Notes: generated by a model from the sequence alone, not told the origin. A stretch of DNA of 64,000 nt from Fuscovulum sp. (GCA_035192965.1 CP136571.1:764501-828500); one strand, 5' to 3'; shown: positions 44,567 to 52,981, counted from the first letter of the stretch. Made by a program: numbers and translations.

Positions 44567-45739
44567 ATGAGCTTTGATACCCCGATTGACCGGCGTGGCA
44601 CGCATTGCGTGAAATGGGACATGATGGAGAAACTCTATGGTGTGCCTGCCGAGGGCGGGTTGGCCATGTGGGTCGCCGACATGGAGTTTCGCCCGCCGGC
44701 CTGCGTGCAGCGTGCGGTGGAGCGGATGGCCGAGCATGGGGTTTACGGCTATTTCGGCGATGACAGCGCCTATCTGGAGGCGATCCAGTGGTGGATGCAG
44801 GCACGGCATGGCTGGGCTGTGGCGCGCGAGGATATCTTCACCACCCATGGGTTGGTGAACGGCACGGGCCTGTGTCTGGACGCGTTCACCGCGCCGGGGG
44901 ATGGGGTGGTTTTGACGACGCCCGTTTACCACGCCTTTGCCCGCACGATCAAAGCGGCGGGGCGAGTGGTGGTGGAATGCCCGCTGGCGATGGTGGATGG
45001 CCGCTACGAGATGGATTTCGCCGTCTGGGACGCGATGATGACGGGGCGGGAGCGGATGTTCCTCCTCTGCTCGCCGCACAATCCGGGGGGGCGGGTCTGG
45101 ACGGCGGCGGAATTGCGCGGGGTGGCGGAGTTCTGTGTGCGGCATGACTTGATATTGGTGTCGGACGAGATTCACCATGATCTGGTCTTTCCGGGGCAAA
45201 AGCATGTGCCGATGCCTTTGGCCGCGCCGGAGATTGCGGACCGATTGGTGATGATGACGGCGACGACCAAGACCTTCAACATCGCGGGAAGCCATACGGG
45301 GAATGTGATCATCACAGATCCGGTGCTGAAGGCGAAGTTTGCGGGGCGGATGGCGGCGCTGGGCATTTCGGGCAACAGCTTTGGCATGCATATGGCGACG
45401 GCGGCCTATTCGCCCGAGGGGGCAGAATGGGTGGATGGCTTGATGGGCTATCTGGATGGCAACCGGCAGGTGTTTGATGAGGGCATGGCTGCCATTCCCG
45501 GGCTGCGGTCGATGAAGCTGGAGGCGACCTATCTGGCCTGGCTGGATTTTTCCGGCACCGGCATGGCGCCGGCCGAGTTCATCGCGCGGGTAGAGAAGGA
45601 GGCGCGGATCGCCACCAATCACGGGGTGAGCTTTGGTCTGGGCGGGGAGCATTTCCTGCGCTTCAACATCGCCGCGCCCCGCGCGCAGGTGGTTGAGGCA
45701 GTGGCGCGGATGCAGGCTGCGTTTCGCGACCTGCAATAG
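44567..45739 (+). CDS. patB: MalY/PatB family PLP-dependent C-S lyase/aminotransferase
   Basis: This is a 390-residue fold-type I PLP enzyme. The family usually acts as cystathionine beta-lyase. It has MWVADMEFRPP at the N-terminus, LLCSPHNPGGR, VSDEIHHDLVF, and PLP-lysine in TATTKTFNIAG. The ATG 44567 has AGAGG seven bases upstream. It is not one of the beta-hydroxyaspartate cycle enzymes despite being close to them; the two units are separated by a strong hairpin array. Confidence 0.88.
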   Translation: MSFDTPIDRRGTHCVKWDMMEKLYGVPAEGGLAMWVADMEFRPPACVQRAVERMAEHGVYGYFGDDSAYLEAIQWWMQARHGWAVAREDIFTTHGLVNGTGLCLDAFTAPGDGVVLTTPVYHAFARTIKAAGRVVVECPLAMVDGRYEMDFAVWDAMMTGRERMFLLCSPHNPGGRVWTAAELRGVAEFCVRHDLILVSDEIHHDLVFPGQKHVPMPLAAPEIADRLVMMTATTKTFNIAGSHTGNVIITDPVLKAKFAGRMAALGISGNSFGMHMATAAYSPEGAEWVDGLMGYLDGNRQVFDEGMAAIPGLRSMKLEATYLAWLDFSGTGMAPAEFIARVEKEARIATNHGVSFGLGGEHFLRFNIAAPRAQVVEAVARMQAAFRDLQ

Positions 45740-45781
45740 CGGCTGTTGAGCGGCGCCGCGTGCCGCGGCATTTTTCTTGAC

Positions 45782-45957
45782 CTTCTGCCGGGGACTTCGC
45801 CCCGTCAGAAGGGGGTGGGGGCTGCCGCCCCCGGTCGCGCGTTCGCGCGCCCAACCCGGCCCGATGGCATGGCCATCGTGCGTTCGGCGCTGACGGCCTT
45901 TCACAGAAAGGCCGTCCGGGCGCGCTTCACCCCCGCGGATATTTATGCAGAGAAGAA
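45782..45957. repeat. Array of hairpins with GGATATTT tail (copy C)
   Basis: This stretch lies between the convergent patB and bhcR genes. It contains 45782-45811 (12-bp stem, one mismatch), 45817-45832 (GGGGGC/GCCCCC), 45837-45848 (GCGCG-TT-CGCGC), 45863-45877 (GATGGC-ATG-GCCATC) and 45892-45916 (GACGGCCTTT-CACAG-AAAGGCCGTC, perfect 10 bp). The tail GGATATTTATGCAGAGAAGA is at 45937-45956. It probably acts as a two-way transcription barrier and belongs to the dispersed extragenic family. Confidence 0.75.
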
Positions 45958-45966
45958 TTGCAGGGG

Positions 45967-46782
45967 TCAGGGACGGGTGCCGCCTGTCGCCTCTGTCACC
46001 TTGTCGGCGGCGGTGCGGACGAGGGTGCCGATGCGGGTGGCGTCGGACAGGCCCATGCGGAAGGCGGGGCCGCTGACGGAAAGGCCTGCGATGGGTTCGC
46101 CATGGCTGTTGAAAATGGGGGCGGCGACGCAGCGCATGCCTTCGGCGCGTTCCTGATCATCGATTGCGAAGCCGCGTTCGCGGGCGCGGGCGAGGTCGCG
46201 CAGGAGGGCGGTTTCGGAGGTGTGGGTGAGGGTGGTGAAGCGTTCGAGCCCCCGGCGGGCGAGGATGCCGCGGGTTTTCTCTTCGGGATACCAGGCGAGA
46301 AGGGCCTTGCCGATGCCGGAGACATGCATGGGGGCCATGGTGCCGGGCGGGAAGAAGGCGCGGATGGCCTGATGGGTTTCGACCTGCGACAAGAACAGGA
46401 CCTGATCGCCGACCTCCACCCCCAGATTGGCGGTTTCGCCGCTGTCGCGCATCAACTGATCCATCGGGGCGCGGGAGCGTTCGACGACCTTTGTCCGGCG
46501 TAGGAAGGCGGAGCCGACGCGAAAGGCACCGGGGCCGATATGCCAGATTTGGCCCGGTTCTTCGAGTTCGACCATGCCATGGCCCTGAAGCGTGACGAGG
46601 GCGCGGTAGACGGTGGCGACGGCCTGACCGGAGGTCTCGGCCAGTTCCGAGAGCGTCAGGCCGGGGGCGGCGGCGAGTGTGGTCAGCAGGCCAAGTGCGC
46701 GGTCAAGCGCCTGTACGGTGTTCTGATCGGTCTTATCGTTGAAGGCCTTAGGGCGGCCACGGGGGCGGGGTGTTGTGGGCAT
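45967..46782 (-). CDS. bhcR: IclR family regulator BhcR of the beta-hydroxyaspartate cycle
   Basis: This 271-residue IclR-type regulator has an N-terminal winged helix (LTLSELAETSGQAVATVYRAL) and a C-terminal effector domain (SGETANLGVEVGDQVLFLSQ, VSGIGKALLAW, CVAAPIFNSHGEPIAGLSVS). It is divergent from bhcA, as in Paracoccus denitrificans, where BhcR controls the cluster and responds to glyoxylate. The ATG 46782 (MPTTPRPRGRPK) is preferred; another ATG at 46857 would add 25 Ser/Pro-rich residues and reach into the operator region. Confidence 0.88.
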   Translation of the reverse strand: MPTTPRPRGRPKAFNDKTDQNTVQALDRALGLLTTLAAAPGLTLSELAETSGQAVATVYRALVTLQGHGMVELEEPGQIWHIGPGAFRVGSAFLRRTKVVERSRAPMDQLMRDSGETANLGVEVGDQVLFLSQVETHQAIRAFFPPGTMAPMHVSGIGKALLAWYPEEKTRGILARRGLERFTTLTHTSETALLRDLARARERGFAIDDQERAEGMRCVAAPIFNSHGEPIAGLSVSGPAFRMGLSDATRIGTLVRTAADKVTEATGGTRP

Positions 46783-46864
46783 GTTCGGGCCTGACTGCGA
46801 TGGGGTGGTTGTGGGTGAAAAAGCGGGAGTGTCTGATTTATATGGAGAATAGGACATTTTCCGC

Positions 46865-46918
46865 TTTTTGAAAAATCTTTTCGAAAAAATTGTGCAGTGG
46901 GGATGCCGCGCCTAGAGT
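46865..46918 (+). promoter_or_regulatory. bhcR-bhcA intergenic operator and bhcA promoter candidate
   Basis: An AT-rich symmetric element TTTTTGAAAAA / TTTTCGAAAAAA spans 46865-46889. It abuts a -35-like TTGTGC (46890-46895), followed after 17 bp by TAGAGT (46913-46918). bhcA starts at 46947 with GAGGAAG upstream. The position next to the -35 suits an IclR regulator. The pairing with BhcR is inferred from gene order. Confidence 0.5.
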
Positions 46919-46946
46919 CGCAGCATAGATTTCAGAGGAAGCGCCG

Positions 46947-48137
46947 ATGTCGTTCCAGAATCCGCTGTTCATTCCCGGCCCCACCAATATTCCTGAAGCG
47001 ATCCGCAAGGCCTGTGATATGCCGACGATCGACCATCGGTCACCCGCCTTTGCGCGGCTGTTCAAGCCTGCGGTGGAAGGCGTGCGGCGGGTGCTGCGGA
47101 TGGGCGGGGGTGAGGTGATCATCCTGCCGTCCACCGGGACGGGTGGTTGGGAAGCCGCGATCAGCAACACGCTGTCGGCGGGGGATACGGTGCTGGCGGC
47201 GCGGTTCGGGATGTTCAGCCATCGCTGGATCGACCTGTGCCAGCGGCACGGGTTGAACGTGGAGATCATCGAGACGCCTTGGGGGCAGGGTGCGCCGGTG
47301 GCGGCCATCGAGGCGGCATTGCGGGCCGATGGGGCGGGGCGGATCAAGGCGGTGCTGGCCACGCATAATGAGACGGCGACAGGGGTGAAGTCGGACATCG
47401 CGGGGATACGCCGCGCGATGGATGCGGCGGGGCATGGCGCGCTGTTGTTTGTGGACGGCGTTTCTTCCATCGGGTCGATGCCGTTTGAGATGGCGGGTTG
47501 GGGCGTTGATGTAGCCGTGGCCGGCAGCCAGAAGGGTTTCATGCTGCCGGCGGGGCTGGCGATCCTTGGGGTTTCCGACAAGGCGCTGGCGGCGATGGAA
47601 GGGGCGGGGCTGCCGCGCACCTTTTTCGATTTCCGAGACATGCTGAAAAGCTATGCGGCGGGGGGGTATCCTTACACGCCCGCAGTGGGGTTGATTTCCG
47701 GTTTGGCCAAGGCTGTGGAGATGCTGGAGGATGAGGGGCTTGAGGCCGTCTATGCCCGCCATGCCCGGCTGGCCGAAGGGGTGCGCCGTGCGGTGGCGGC
47801 CTGGGGGATGCGGCCCTGCGCGGTGTCGCCGGATCTGTATTCCGACACGGTGACGGCGGTGGTGGTCCCGGACGGGTGCAACGGGACCGATCTGGTGAAG
47901 CTGGCGGCTGACAAATACGGCGTGGCCTTTGGTGTGGGGCTGGGCGAAGTGGCGGGCAAGGTGTTCCGCATCGGGCATCTGGGGATGCTGACCGATGTGA
48001 TGGTGCTGGCGGGTCTGGCCACAGCCGAGATGTGCATGGCCGATCTGGGCTGGCCGGTGAAGCTGGGGTCCGGGGTGGCGGCGGCGGCGGAGTTTTATCG
48101 CGGGTCGGCGGTGCCGATGGCCTTGGCGGCGGAGTAG
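46947..48137 (+). CDS. bhcA: L-aspartate-glyoxylate aminotransferase BhcA
   Basis: This 396-residue class-V PLP aminotransferase transfers the amino group of aspartate to glyoxylate, giving oxaloacetate and glycine, the entry and exit step of the beta-hydroxyaspartate cycle. It has IPGPTNIPEAIRKA, PSTGTGGWEAA, FVDGVSSIGSMPFEM and PLP-lysine in AGSQKGFMLPAG. It resembles serine-glyoxylate aminotransferases, but the neighbours bhcB, bhcC and bhcD fix the role. It is the first gene of the operon. Confidence 0.92.
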   Translation: MSFQNPLFIPGPTNIPEAIRKACDMPTIDHRSPAFARLFKPAVEGVRRVLRMGGGEVIILPSTGTGGWEAAISNTLSAGDTVLAARFGMFSHRWIDLCQRHGLNVEIIETPWGQGAPVAAIEAALRADGAGRIKAVLATHNETATGVKSDIAGIRRAMDAAGHGALLFVDGVSSIGSMPFEMAGWGVDVAVAGSQKGFMLPAGLAILGVSDKALAAMEGAGLPRTFFDFRDMLKSYAAGGYPYTPAVGLISGLAKAVEMLEDEGLEAVYARHARLAEGVRRAVAAWGMRPCAVSPDLYSDTVTAVVVPDGCNGTDLVKLAADKYGVAFGVGLGEVAGKVFRIGHLGMLTDVMVLAGLATAEMCMADLGWPVKLGSGVAAAAEFYRGSAVPMALAAE

Positions 48138-48151
48138 CGGTGGGTGCGGGA

Positions 48152-48202
48152 CCGGGGGTTTTCCACCCCCGGACCCCCGGAGGATACTTGCACAAAGGAG
48201 AA
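48152..48202 (+). repeat. Extragenic hairpin element (copy D) inside the bhc operon
   Basis: A perfect 7-bp stem CCGGGGG-TTTTCCA-CCCCCGG (48152-48172) is followed by ACCCCCGGAGGATACTTGCA and an AAAGGAGA. Here the diverged tail supplies the ribosome binding site of bhcB (GGAG at 48197-48200), so the element sits between bhcA and bhcB with a possible effect on relative expression. Confidence 0.7.
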
Positions 48203-48210
48203 TGGGCAGG

Positions 48211-49182
48211 ATGAAGGATTTTCAGGGCCTGATGGTGCCGACCTTTGACGATGTTCTGGAGGCGCATGCGCGGATTGCGCCCTATATCCACCGGACGCCG
48301 GTTTTGACGTCGAGCTATCTGAACGCGCTAACCGGGGCTGAGTTGTTCTTCAAATGCGAGAACTTTCAGAAGGCCGGGGCGTTCAAGGTGCGGGGGGCGT
48401 CGAATGCCGTCTTTGGGCTGCGCGAGGATCAACTCGCGCGGGGGGTGGCGACGCATAGCAGCGGGAACCATGCGCTGAGCCTGTCCTATGCGGCGGGGCG
48501 GCGGGGGATTCCCTGCACGGTGGTGATGCCGCGCACGGCGCCGGATGCCAAAAAGGATGCAGTGCGGGGCTATGGCGGGGTGATCGTGGAATGCGAGCCA
48601 TCGACCAGCAGCCGTGAGGCGGTGTTCGCCGAGGTGCAGGCGCGGACGGGTGCGGATTTCGTGCATCCCTATAACGACCCGCGCGTGATTGCCGGGCAGG
48701 GGACATGTTCGCGCGAGTTGATGGAGCAGGTGCCGGGGCTGGAGGCCGTGGTCGCGCCGATTGGCGGGGGCGGGATGATTTCGGGCACCTGCCTGACCCT
48801 GTCTGCGACCGCGCCGGAGGTAGAGATCTTTGCAGCAGAGCCGGTGAATGCCGATGACGCGGCGCGCAGTTTCCGGGCGGGGCACATCATCGCCGATGAT
48901 GCGCCCGATACGGTGGCAGACGGGCTGAAGGTGCCATTGAAGGACCTGACCTGGCATTTCGTGAAGAACCACGTGACCGATGTGCTGACCGCCACGGAGG
49001 ATGAGATCGTGGAGGCGATGAAGCTGCACTGGAAGCGGATGAAGATCGTGATCGAGGCCAGCTGTTCGGTCCCGCTGGCGGTGATCCTGAAGAACCCGGA
49101 TCGGTTCCGGGGCAAACGGGTGGGGGTGATCCTGACCGGCGGGAATGTGGATCTGGACAAGCTGCCTTGGATGAAAGGGTGA
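48211..49182 (+). CDS. bhcB: beta-Hydroxyaspartate dehydratase BhcB
   Basis: This 323-residue fold-type II PLP dehydratase (threonine/serine dehydratase family) eliminates water from (2R,3S)-beta-hydroxyaspartate to iminosuccinate. It has PLP-lysine in GAFKVRGASNAVFG, SSGNHALSLSYAA, the phosphate-binding GGGGMISG and a C-terminal LTGGNVDLD. ATG 48211 is 10 bp from GGAG; an ATG at 48202 is only 1 bp from it and is unlikely. It is followed by bhcC 5 bp later. Confidence 0.92.
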   Translation: MKDFQGLMVPTFDDVLEAHARIAPYIHRTPVLTSSYLNALTGAELFFKCENFQKAGAFKVRGASNAVFGLREDQLARGVATHSSGNHALSLSYAAGRRGIPCTVVMPRTAPDAKKDAVRGYGGVIVECEPSTSSREAVFAEVQARTGADFVHPYNDPRVIAGQGTCSRELMEQVPGLEAVVAPIGGGGMISGTCLTLSATAPEVEIFAAEPVNADDAARSFRAGHIIADDAPDTVADGLKVPLKDLTWHFVKNHVTDVLTATEDEIVEAMKLHWKRMKIVIEASCSVPLAVILKNPDRFRGKRVGVILTGGNVDLDKLPWMKG

Positions 49183-49187
49183 CGACG

Positions 49188-50351
49188 ATGGACGGAAGAA
49201 CGGATTTCGACGGGCTGGAAGTGGGCTATGACATCCCGGCCCTGCCGGGGATGAGTGAGGCGGATATTCAGACGCCCTGCCTTGTGCTGGATCTGGATGC
49301 GCTGGAGCGCAACATTGCGAAGATGGGCAAGTTCGCGCGGGATATGGGCGTGCGGCACCGTGTGCATGGCAAGATGCACAAATCCGTGGATGTGGCGCTG
49401 TTGCAGGAGCGGCTGGGCGGATCGGTTGGCGTGTGTTGCCAGAAGGTGAGCGAGGCCGAGGTCTTTGCGCGCGGCGGGATCAAGGATGTGCTGGTGTCCA
49501 ATCAGGTGCGCGATCCGGCCAAGATTGACCGTCTGGCGCGGATACCAAAGCTGGGGGCGCGGGCGATCTGCTGCGTGGATGATCTGGCCAATGTGGCGGA
49601 CCTTTCGGCGGCGGCGGTGAAGCATGGCACCACGATCGAATGTCTGGTGGAGATCGACTGCGGCGCGGGGCGCTGCGGCGTGACGACGACGCCCGCGGTG
49701 GTGGCTTTGGCCAAGGCGATTGACGCGGCGCCCGGGCTGAAGTTCAGCGGCATTCAGGCCTATCAGGGCGCGATGCAGCACATGGACAAGTATGAAGATC
49801 GCAAGGCCAAGATCGACATTGCGGTGGCGATGGTGCGGGATGCTGTTGATACGCTGAAGGCCGAAGGGATCGCCTGCGATATCGTGGGCGGGGGTGGGAC
49901 GGGGTCCTATTATTTTGAGGGCAATTCGGGGGTGTATAACGAGCTGCAATGCGGGTCATACGCCTTTATGGATGCCGATTACGGGCGCATTCTGGACAAG
50001 GATGGCAAGCGGATTGATCAGGGGGAATGGGAGAATGCGCTGTTCATCCTGACCAGCGTTATGAGCCATGCGAAGGCGGAGAAGGCGATCTGCGATGCCG
50101 GGCTGAAGGCGCAGTCGGTGGATAGCGGGTTGCCGGTGATTTTTGGGCGCACGGATGTGAAGTACGTCAAGTGCAGCGATGAGCATGGGGTGATCGACGA
50201 TCCCCAAGGCGTGCTGAAGGTGAATGACAAGCTGCGTCTGGTGCCCGGCCATTGCGACCCGACCTGCAACGTTCATGATTGGTATGTGGGCGTCCGGGGT
50301 GGCAAGGTCGAGGTGGTCTGGCCCGTATCGGCGCGCGGCAAGGCCTATTGA
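49188..50351 (+). CDS. bhcC: beta-Hydroxyaspartate aldolase BhcC
   Basis: This 387-residue D-threonine aldolase/DSD1-type PLP enzyme has an N-terminal alanine-racemase-like barrel and a C-terminal D-serine-dehydratase-like domain. It condenses glycine with glyoxylate to beta-hydroxyaspartate. It has TPCLVLDLDALERNI, PLP-lysine region HGKMHKSVDVALLQ, GGGGTGSYYFE and the metal-site-like PGHCDPTCNVHDWYVG. ATG 49188 has AAAGGG upstream; the earlier ATG 49167 overlaps bhcB and adds seven residues. Confidence 0.92.
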   Translation: MDGRTDFDGLEVGYDIPALPGMSEADIQTPCLVLDLDALERNIAKMGKFARDMGVRHRVHGKMHKSVDVALLQERLGGSVGVCCQKVSEAEVFARGGIKDVLVSNQVRDPAKIDRLARIPKLGARAICCVDDLANVADLSAAAVKHGTTIECLVEIDCGAGRCGVTTTPAVVALAKAIDAAPGLKFSGIQAYQGAMQHMDKYEDRKAKIDIAVAMVRDAVDTLKAEGIACDIVGGGGTGSYYFEGNSGVYNELQCGSYAFMDADYGRILDKDGKRIDQGEWENALFILTSVMSHAKAEKAICDAGLKAQSVDSGLPVIFGRTDVKYVKCSDEHGVIDDPQGVLKVNDKLRLVPGHCDPTCNVHDWYVGVRGGKVEVVWPVSARGKAY

Positions 50352-50429
50352 TCCGCGCAACCGGAGGCTTTGGCGATGCGGTCAAAGCCTCTGGCGGGGA
50401 TGTTTTTGAACAGATGAAAGGGCTTGCCC

Positions 50430-51389
50430 ATGCTGGTTGTTCCCGAAGCGTTGATTGCGGGGCTGGTGTCGCCCGCCGATGCCTTTGCGGCGGTGGAGGC
50501 CACGTTTGCCGCCATGGCGCGGGGTGAGGCCTATAACTTTCCCGTCGTGCGCGAGGCGCTGGGCGAGGGGCGGCAGTACGGGTTCAAGTCGGGCCTCGAC
50601 CGGGCAGGCGGGATGCTGGGGGTGAAGGCGGGGGGGTATTTTCCCGGCAATGCCGCGCGGGGGATCACCAACCATCAGTCGACGGTATATCTGTTCGATC
50701 CCGACAGTGGGCGGCCGACGGCGATGGTGGGGGGCAACCTGCTGACGGCGCTGCGGACAGCAGCGGCAAGCGCCCTGTCCATCGACCGGCTGGCGCGGGC
50801 GGATGCGCGGGTGTTGGGCATTGTGGGGGCGGGGCATCAGGCGGGGTTCCAGCTGCGTGCGGCAGCGCGGGTGCGGAACTGGGATCGCGTGATCGCCTGG
50901 AACCTGCATCCCGACATGCTGCCCAAGTTGGGCGAGGTGGCCGCGGAACTGGGCTTGCCGTTCGAGGCGGTGGGGCTGGAGCGGATGGTCGAGGCGGATG
51001 CGATCATCACCATCACCTCATCCCCCGCCGCATCGCTGATGGCGGCGCATGTGGCGCCCGGTACGCATCTGGCCTGCATGGGGACGGATACCAAGGGCAA
51101 GCAGGAGGTGGAGCCTGCGCTGGTGGCCAAGGCGCGGCTGTTCACCGATGAGGTGGCGCAATCGGTTTCCATCGGTGAGGCGCAGCATGCCTTGGCGGCG
51201 GGGCTGGTGGCCGAGGGCGACATCACGCCTTTGGGCAATGTGCTGACGGGGGCGCATCCGGGGCGGGGATCGGCTGACGAAATCACGCTGTTCGATGGCA
51301 CGGGTGTTGGGTTGCAGGATCTGGCCGTGGCGGCGGTGGCCGTGGCGCGGGCGATTGAGCGCGGGCTGGGAGTTGAGGTGCAGGTTTAG
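50430..51389 (+). CDS. bhcD: Iminosuccinate reductase BhcD
   Basis: This 319-residue ornithine cyclodeaminase/mu-crystallin-family NAD(P)H reductase reduces iminosuccinate to L-aspartate, which re-enters BhcA and closes the cycle. It has the Rossmann loop GIVGAGHQAGFQLRAA, GGNLLTALRTAAASALS and VAPGTHLACMGTDTKGKQE. AAAGGG lies 7 bp before ATG 50430; a TTG at 50424 is a poorer start. It is the last bhc gene, 78 bp after bhcC. Confidence 0.92.
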   Translation: MLVVPEALIAGLVSPADAFAAVEATFAAMARGEAYNFPVVREALGEGRQYGFKSGLDRAGGMLGVKAGGYFPGNAARGITNHQSTVYLFDPDSGRPTAMVGGNLLTALRTAAASALSIDRLARADARVLGIVGAGHQAGFQLRAAARVRNWDRVIAWNLHPDMLPKLGEVAAELGLPFEAVGLERMVEADAIITITSSPAASLMAAHVAPGTHLACMGTDTKGKQEVEPALVAKARLFTDEVAQSVSIGEAQHALAAGLVAEGDITPLGNVLTGAHPGRGSADEITLFDGTGVGLQDLAVAAVAVARAIERGLGVEVQV

Positions 51390-51529
51390 CGGCGGTGACC
51401 CCGTCAGAAGCGGGTGCCATTGACGTCTTGCGAGGGAAACCCCGGCATTTGATCATATCTTGTTTCAGGCATTGAACCCCCGCGCCGGGCGTGGTCTGAC
51501 TGTGCGCCAAGGGGCGGGGGGCTGCGGCG

Positions 51530-52504
51530 ATGCGTGTCTTTATCAACGGGTTCGGGCGGATCGGGCGGTCGGTGCTGCGGGCCTTTCTGCAATCACCCGA
51601 GCGTTGGCCGGGGTTGCAGGTGGCGGGGATCAACGACATCGCCGCGCCGGAGATGTGCGCCTATCTGTTTGAATATGACAGCGTCTTTGGCCCTTGGCGC
51701 GGGACGGTCATGCTGGAGGCGGGGGCGTTGGTGGTGGATGGGCGGGCCATTCCGCTGCACCGGACGCCGGATATCGCTTCGCTTGATCTGCACGGGATCG
51801 ACGTGGTGATGGAATGCACCGGGCGGGCGGATGCGCGCGAGGTGGCGGAGCGGGGGCTGCGCGCGGGCGCGCGGCGGGTGCTGGTGTCGGGGCCATCGCA
51901 GGCAGCGGATCTGACCGTGGTGCTGGGGGCGAATGACGATCAGCTTGCGGGTCAGGCGATTGTGTCGAACGCGTCCTGCACGACCAACGCGCTGGCACCG
52001 CTGGCGCGGCTGATCGACGATCACTGGGGCGTGGTGACCGGGTCGATGACGACGATCCATTGCTATACCGGCAGTCAGCCCACGGTGGATGCGCCGGCGG
52101 CCGATTATCCCCGTTCGCGGGCGGCGGCACTGTCGATGGTGCCGACGACGACCTCGGCCAGCCGGTTGCTGGACCGGGTCCTGCCGCAGATTGCGGGGCG
52201 GATCGAAGGGTCGGCCGTGCGGGTGCCGACCGCCTCGGTCTCGTGCGTGGACCTTGCCGTGATGACGGAGCGGCGCGCCGATGTGGCGGCGGTGAATGCC
52301 GCCTTGCGGGCAGCGGGCGGGGTGATCGGGGCGACCGACAAACCGCTGGTATCGACCGACTTGCGGGCGCGGGCAGAGAGCATCGTCATGGCCTGCCCGG
52401 AAACGCGGGTGACGGCGGGCGGGATGCTGCGCGTGTTCGGTTGGTACGACAACGAATGGGGCTTTTCCAACCGGATGCTGGACGTCGCGTTGCGGATGGG
52501 GTGA
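51530..52504 (+). CDS. Glyceraldehyde-3-phosphate dehydrogenase-family protein (paralog)
   Basis: This 324-residue NAD-dependent dehydrogenase of the GAPDH fold has INGFGRIGRSVLRA, the catalytic Cys in SNASCTTNALAPL and the C-terminal WYDNEWGFSNRM. The segment usually reading HAYTxDQ is HCYTGSQPTVD here, so substrate preference may differ from housekeeping GAPDH; erythrose-4-phosphate dehydrogenase is an alternative. It lies 140 bp after bhcD in the same direction and converges with allA, 3 bp apart. Its role beside glyoxylate metabolism is unknown. Confidence 0.82.
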   Translation: MRVFINGFGRIGRSVLRAFLQSPERWPGLQVAGINDIAAPEMCAYLFEYDSVFGPWRGTVMLEAGALVVDGRAIPLHRTPDIASLDLHGIDVVMECTGRADAREVAERGLRAGARRVLVSGPSQAADLTVVLGANDDQLAGQAIVSNASCTTNALAPLARLIDDHWGVVTGSMTTIHCYTGSQPTVDAPAADYPRSRAAALSMVPTTTSASRLLDRVLPQIAGRIEGSAVRVPTASVSCVDLAVMTERRADVAAVNAALRAAGGVIGATDKPLVSTDLRARAESIVMACPETRVTAGGMLRVFGWYDNEWGFSNRMLDVALRMG

Positions 52505-52507
52505 TCC

Positions 52508-52981
52508 TTAAGCGGACACGACCCAAGGCTGCGGATAACGGTATTCCTCGATATTCGGTGTGGGGCCGATCCTGTCGACCACGGCAAAGAGACCGGGGGC
52601 GTAAAGCGGTGTCAGGACACCGTGCCAGGTGCCGCGATGCAGGTTGATGCCTTGCGCGCCGTTGGTGAGGAAAGCGCGGGGCGTGGCGTCGGGGCCTGCG
52701 GATACGATCACAAGGAACGGATGTTCCGACATCGGCAGAAAGGCCTGCGCGCCATCGGGGTGGCGTTCGATCAGATCAAAACGGTAGGGCAGCGCGCGCG
52801 GTTCGGCCTTGAAGATGGAGATACCTGCGCGGCCATCGGGGCCGAAATCAAGCTGCGCGCGGTCGTGGTGACGCTGGCAGAGGCCGGCATTGATCAGGCG
52901 GAAATCGCCGGTCGCATCCAGCACATCGCCGAAGGGGGCGAAGGCTGTGGTGGTGAGCGGTTCGGTCCTGATCTGTTGCAT
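52508..52981 (-). CDS. allA: Ureidoglycolate lyase
   Basis: This 157-residue cupin-fold lyase splits (S)-ureidoglycolate into glyoxylate and urea, the final step of ureide breakdown. It has PLTTTAFAPFGDVLDA at the N-terminus, SEHPFLVIVS and INLHRGTWHGVLTPL, all typical. It is the third gene of the minus-strand puuE/uraD-allE-allA unit. Its product glyoxylate is the substrate of the adjacent bhc cluster. Confidence 0.93.
   Translation of the reverse strand: MQQIRTEPLTTTAFAPFGDVLDATGDFRLINAGLCQRHHDRAQLDFGPDGRAGISIFKAEPRALPYRFDLIERHPDGAQAFLPMSEHPFLVIVSAGPDATPRAFLTNGAQGINLHRGTWHGVLTPLYAPGLFAVVDRIGPTPNIEEYRYPQPWVVSA

Noticed and set aside
44567..45739. PatB-like aminotransferase as a member of the beta-hydroxyaspartate cycle
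   Set aside because: It has C-S lyase family motifs, is separated from bhc by a hairpin array and bhcR, and the cycle is complete without it.
48152..48172. Hairpin between bhcA and bhcB as an intrinsic terminator
   Set aside because: No T-run follows the stem, and bhcB continues 40 bp later with no other visible promoter.
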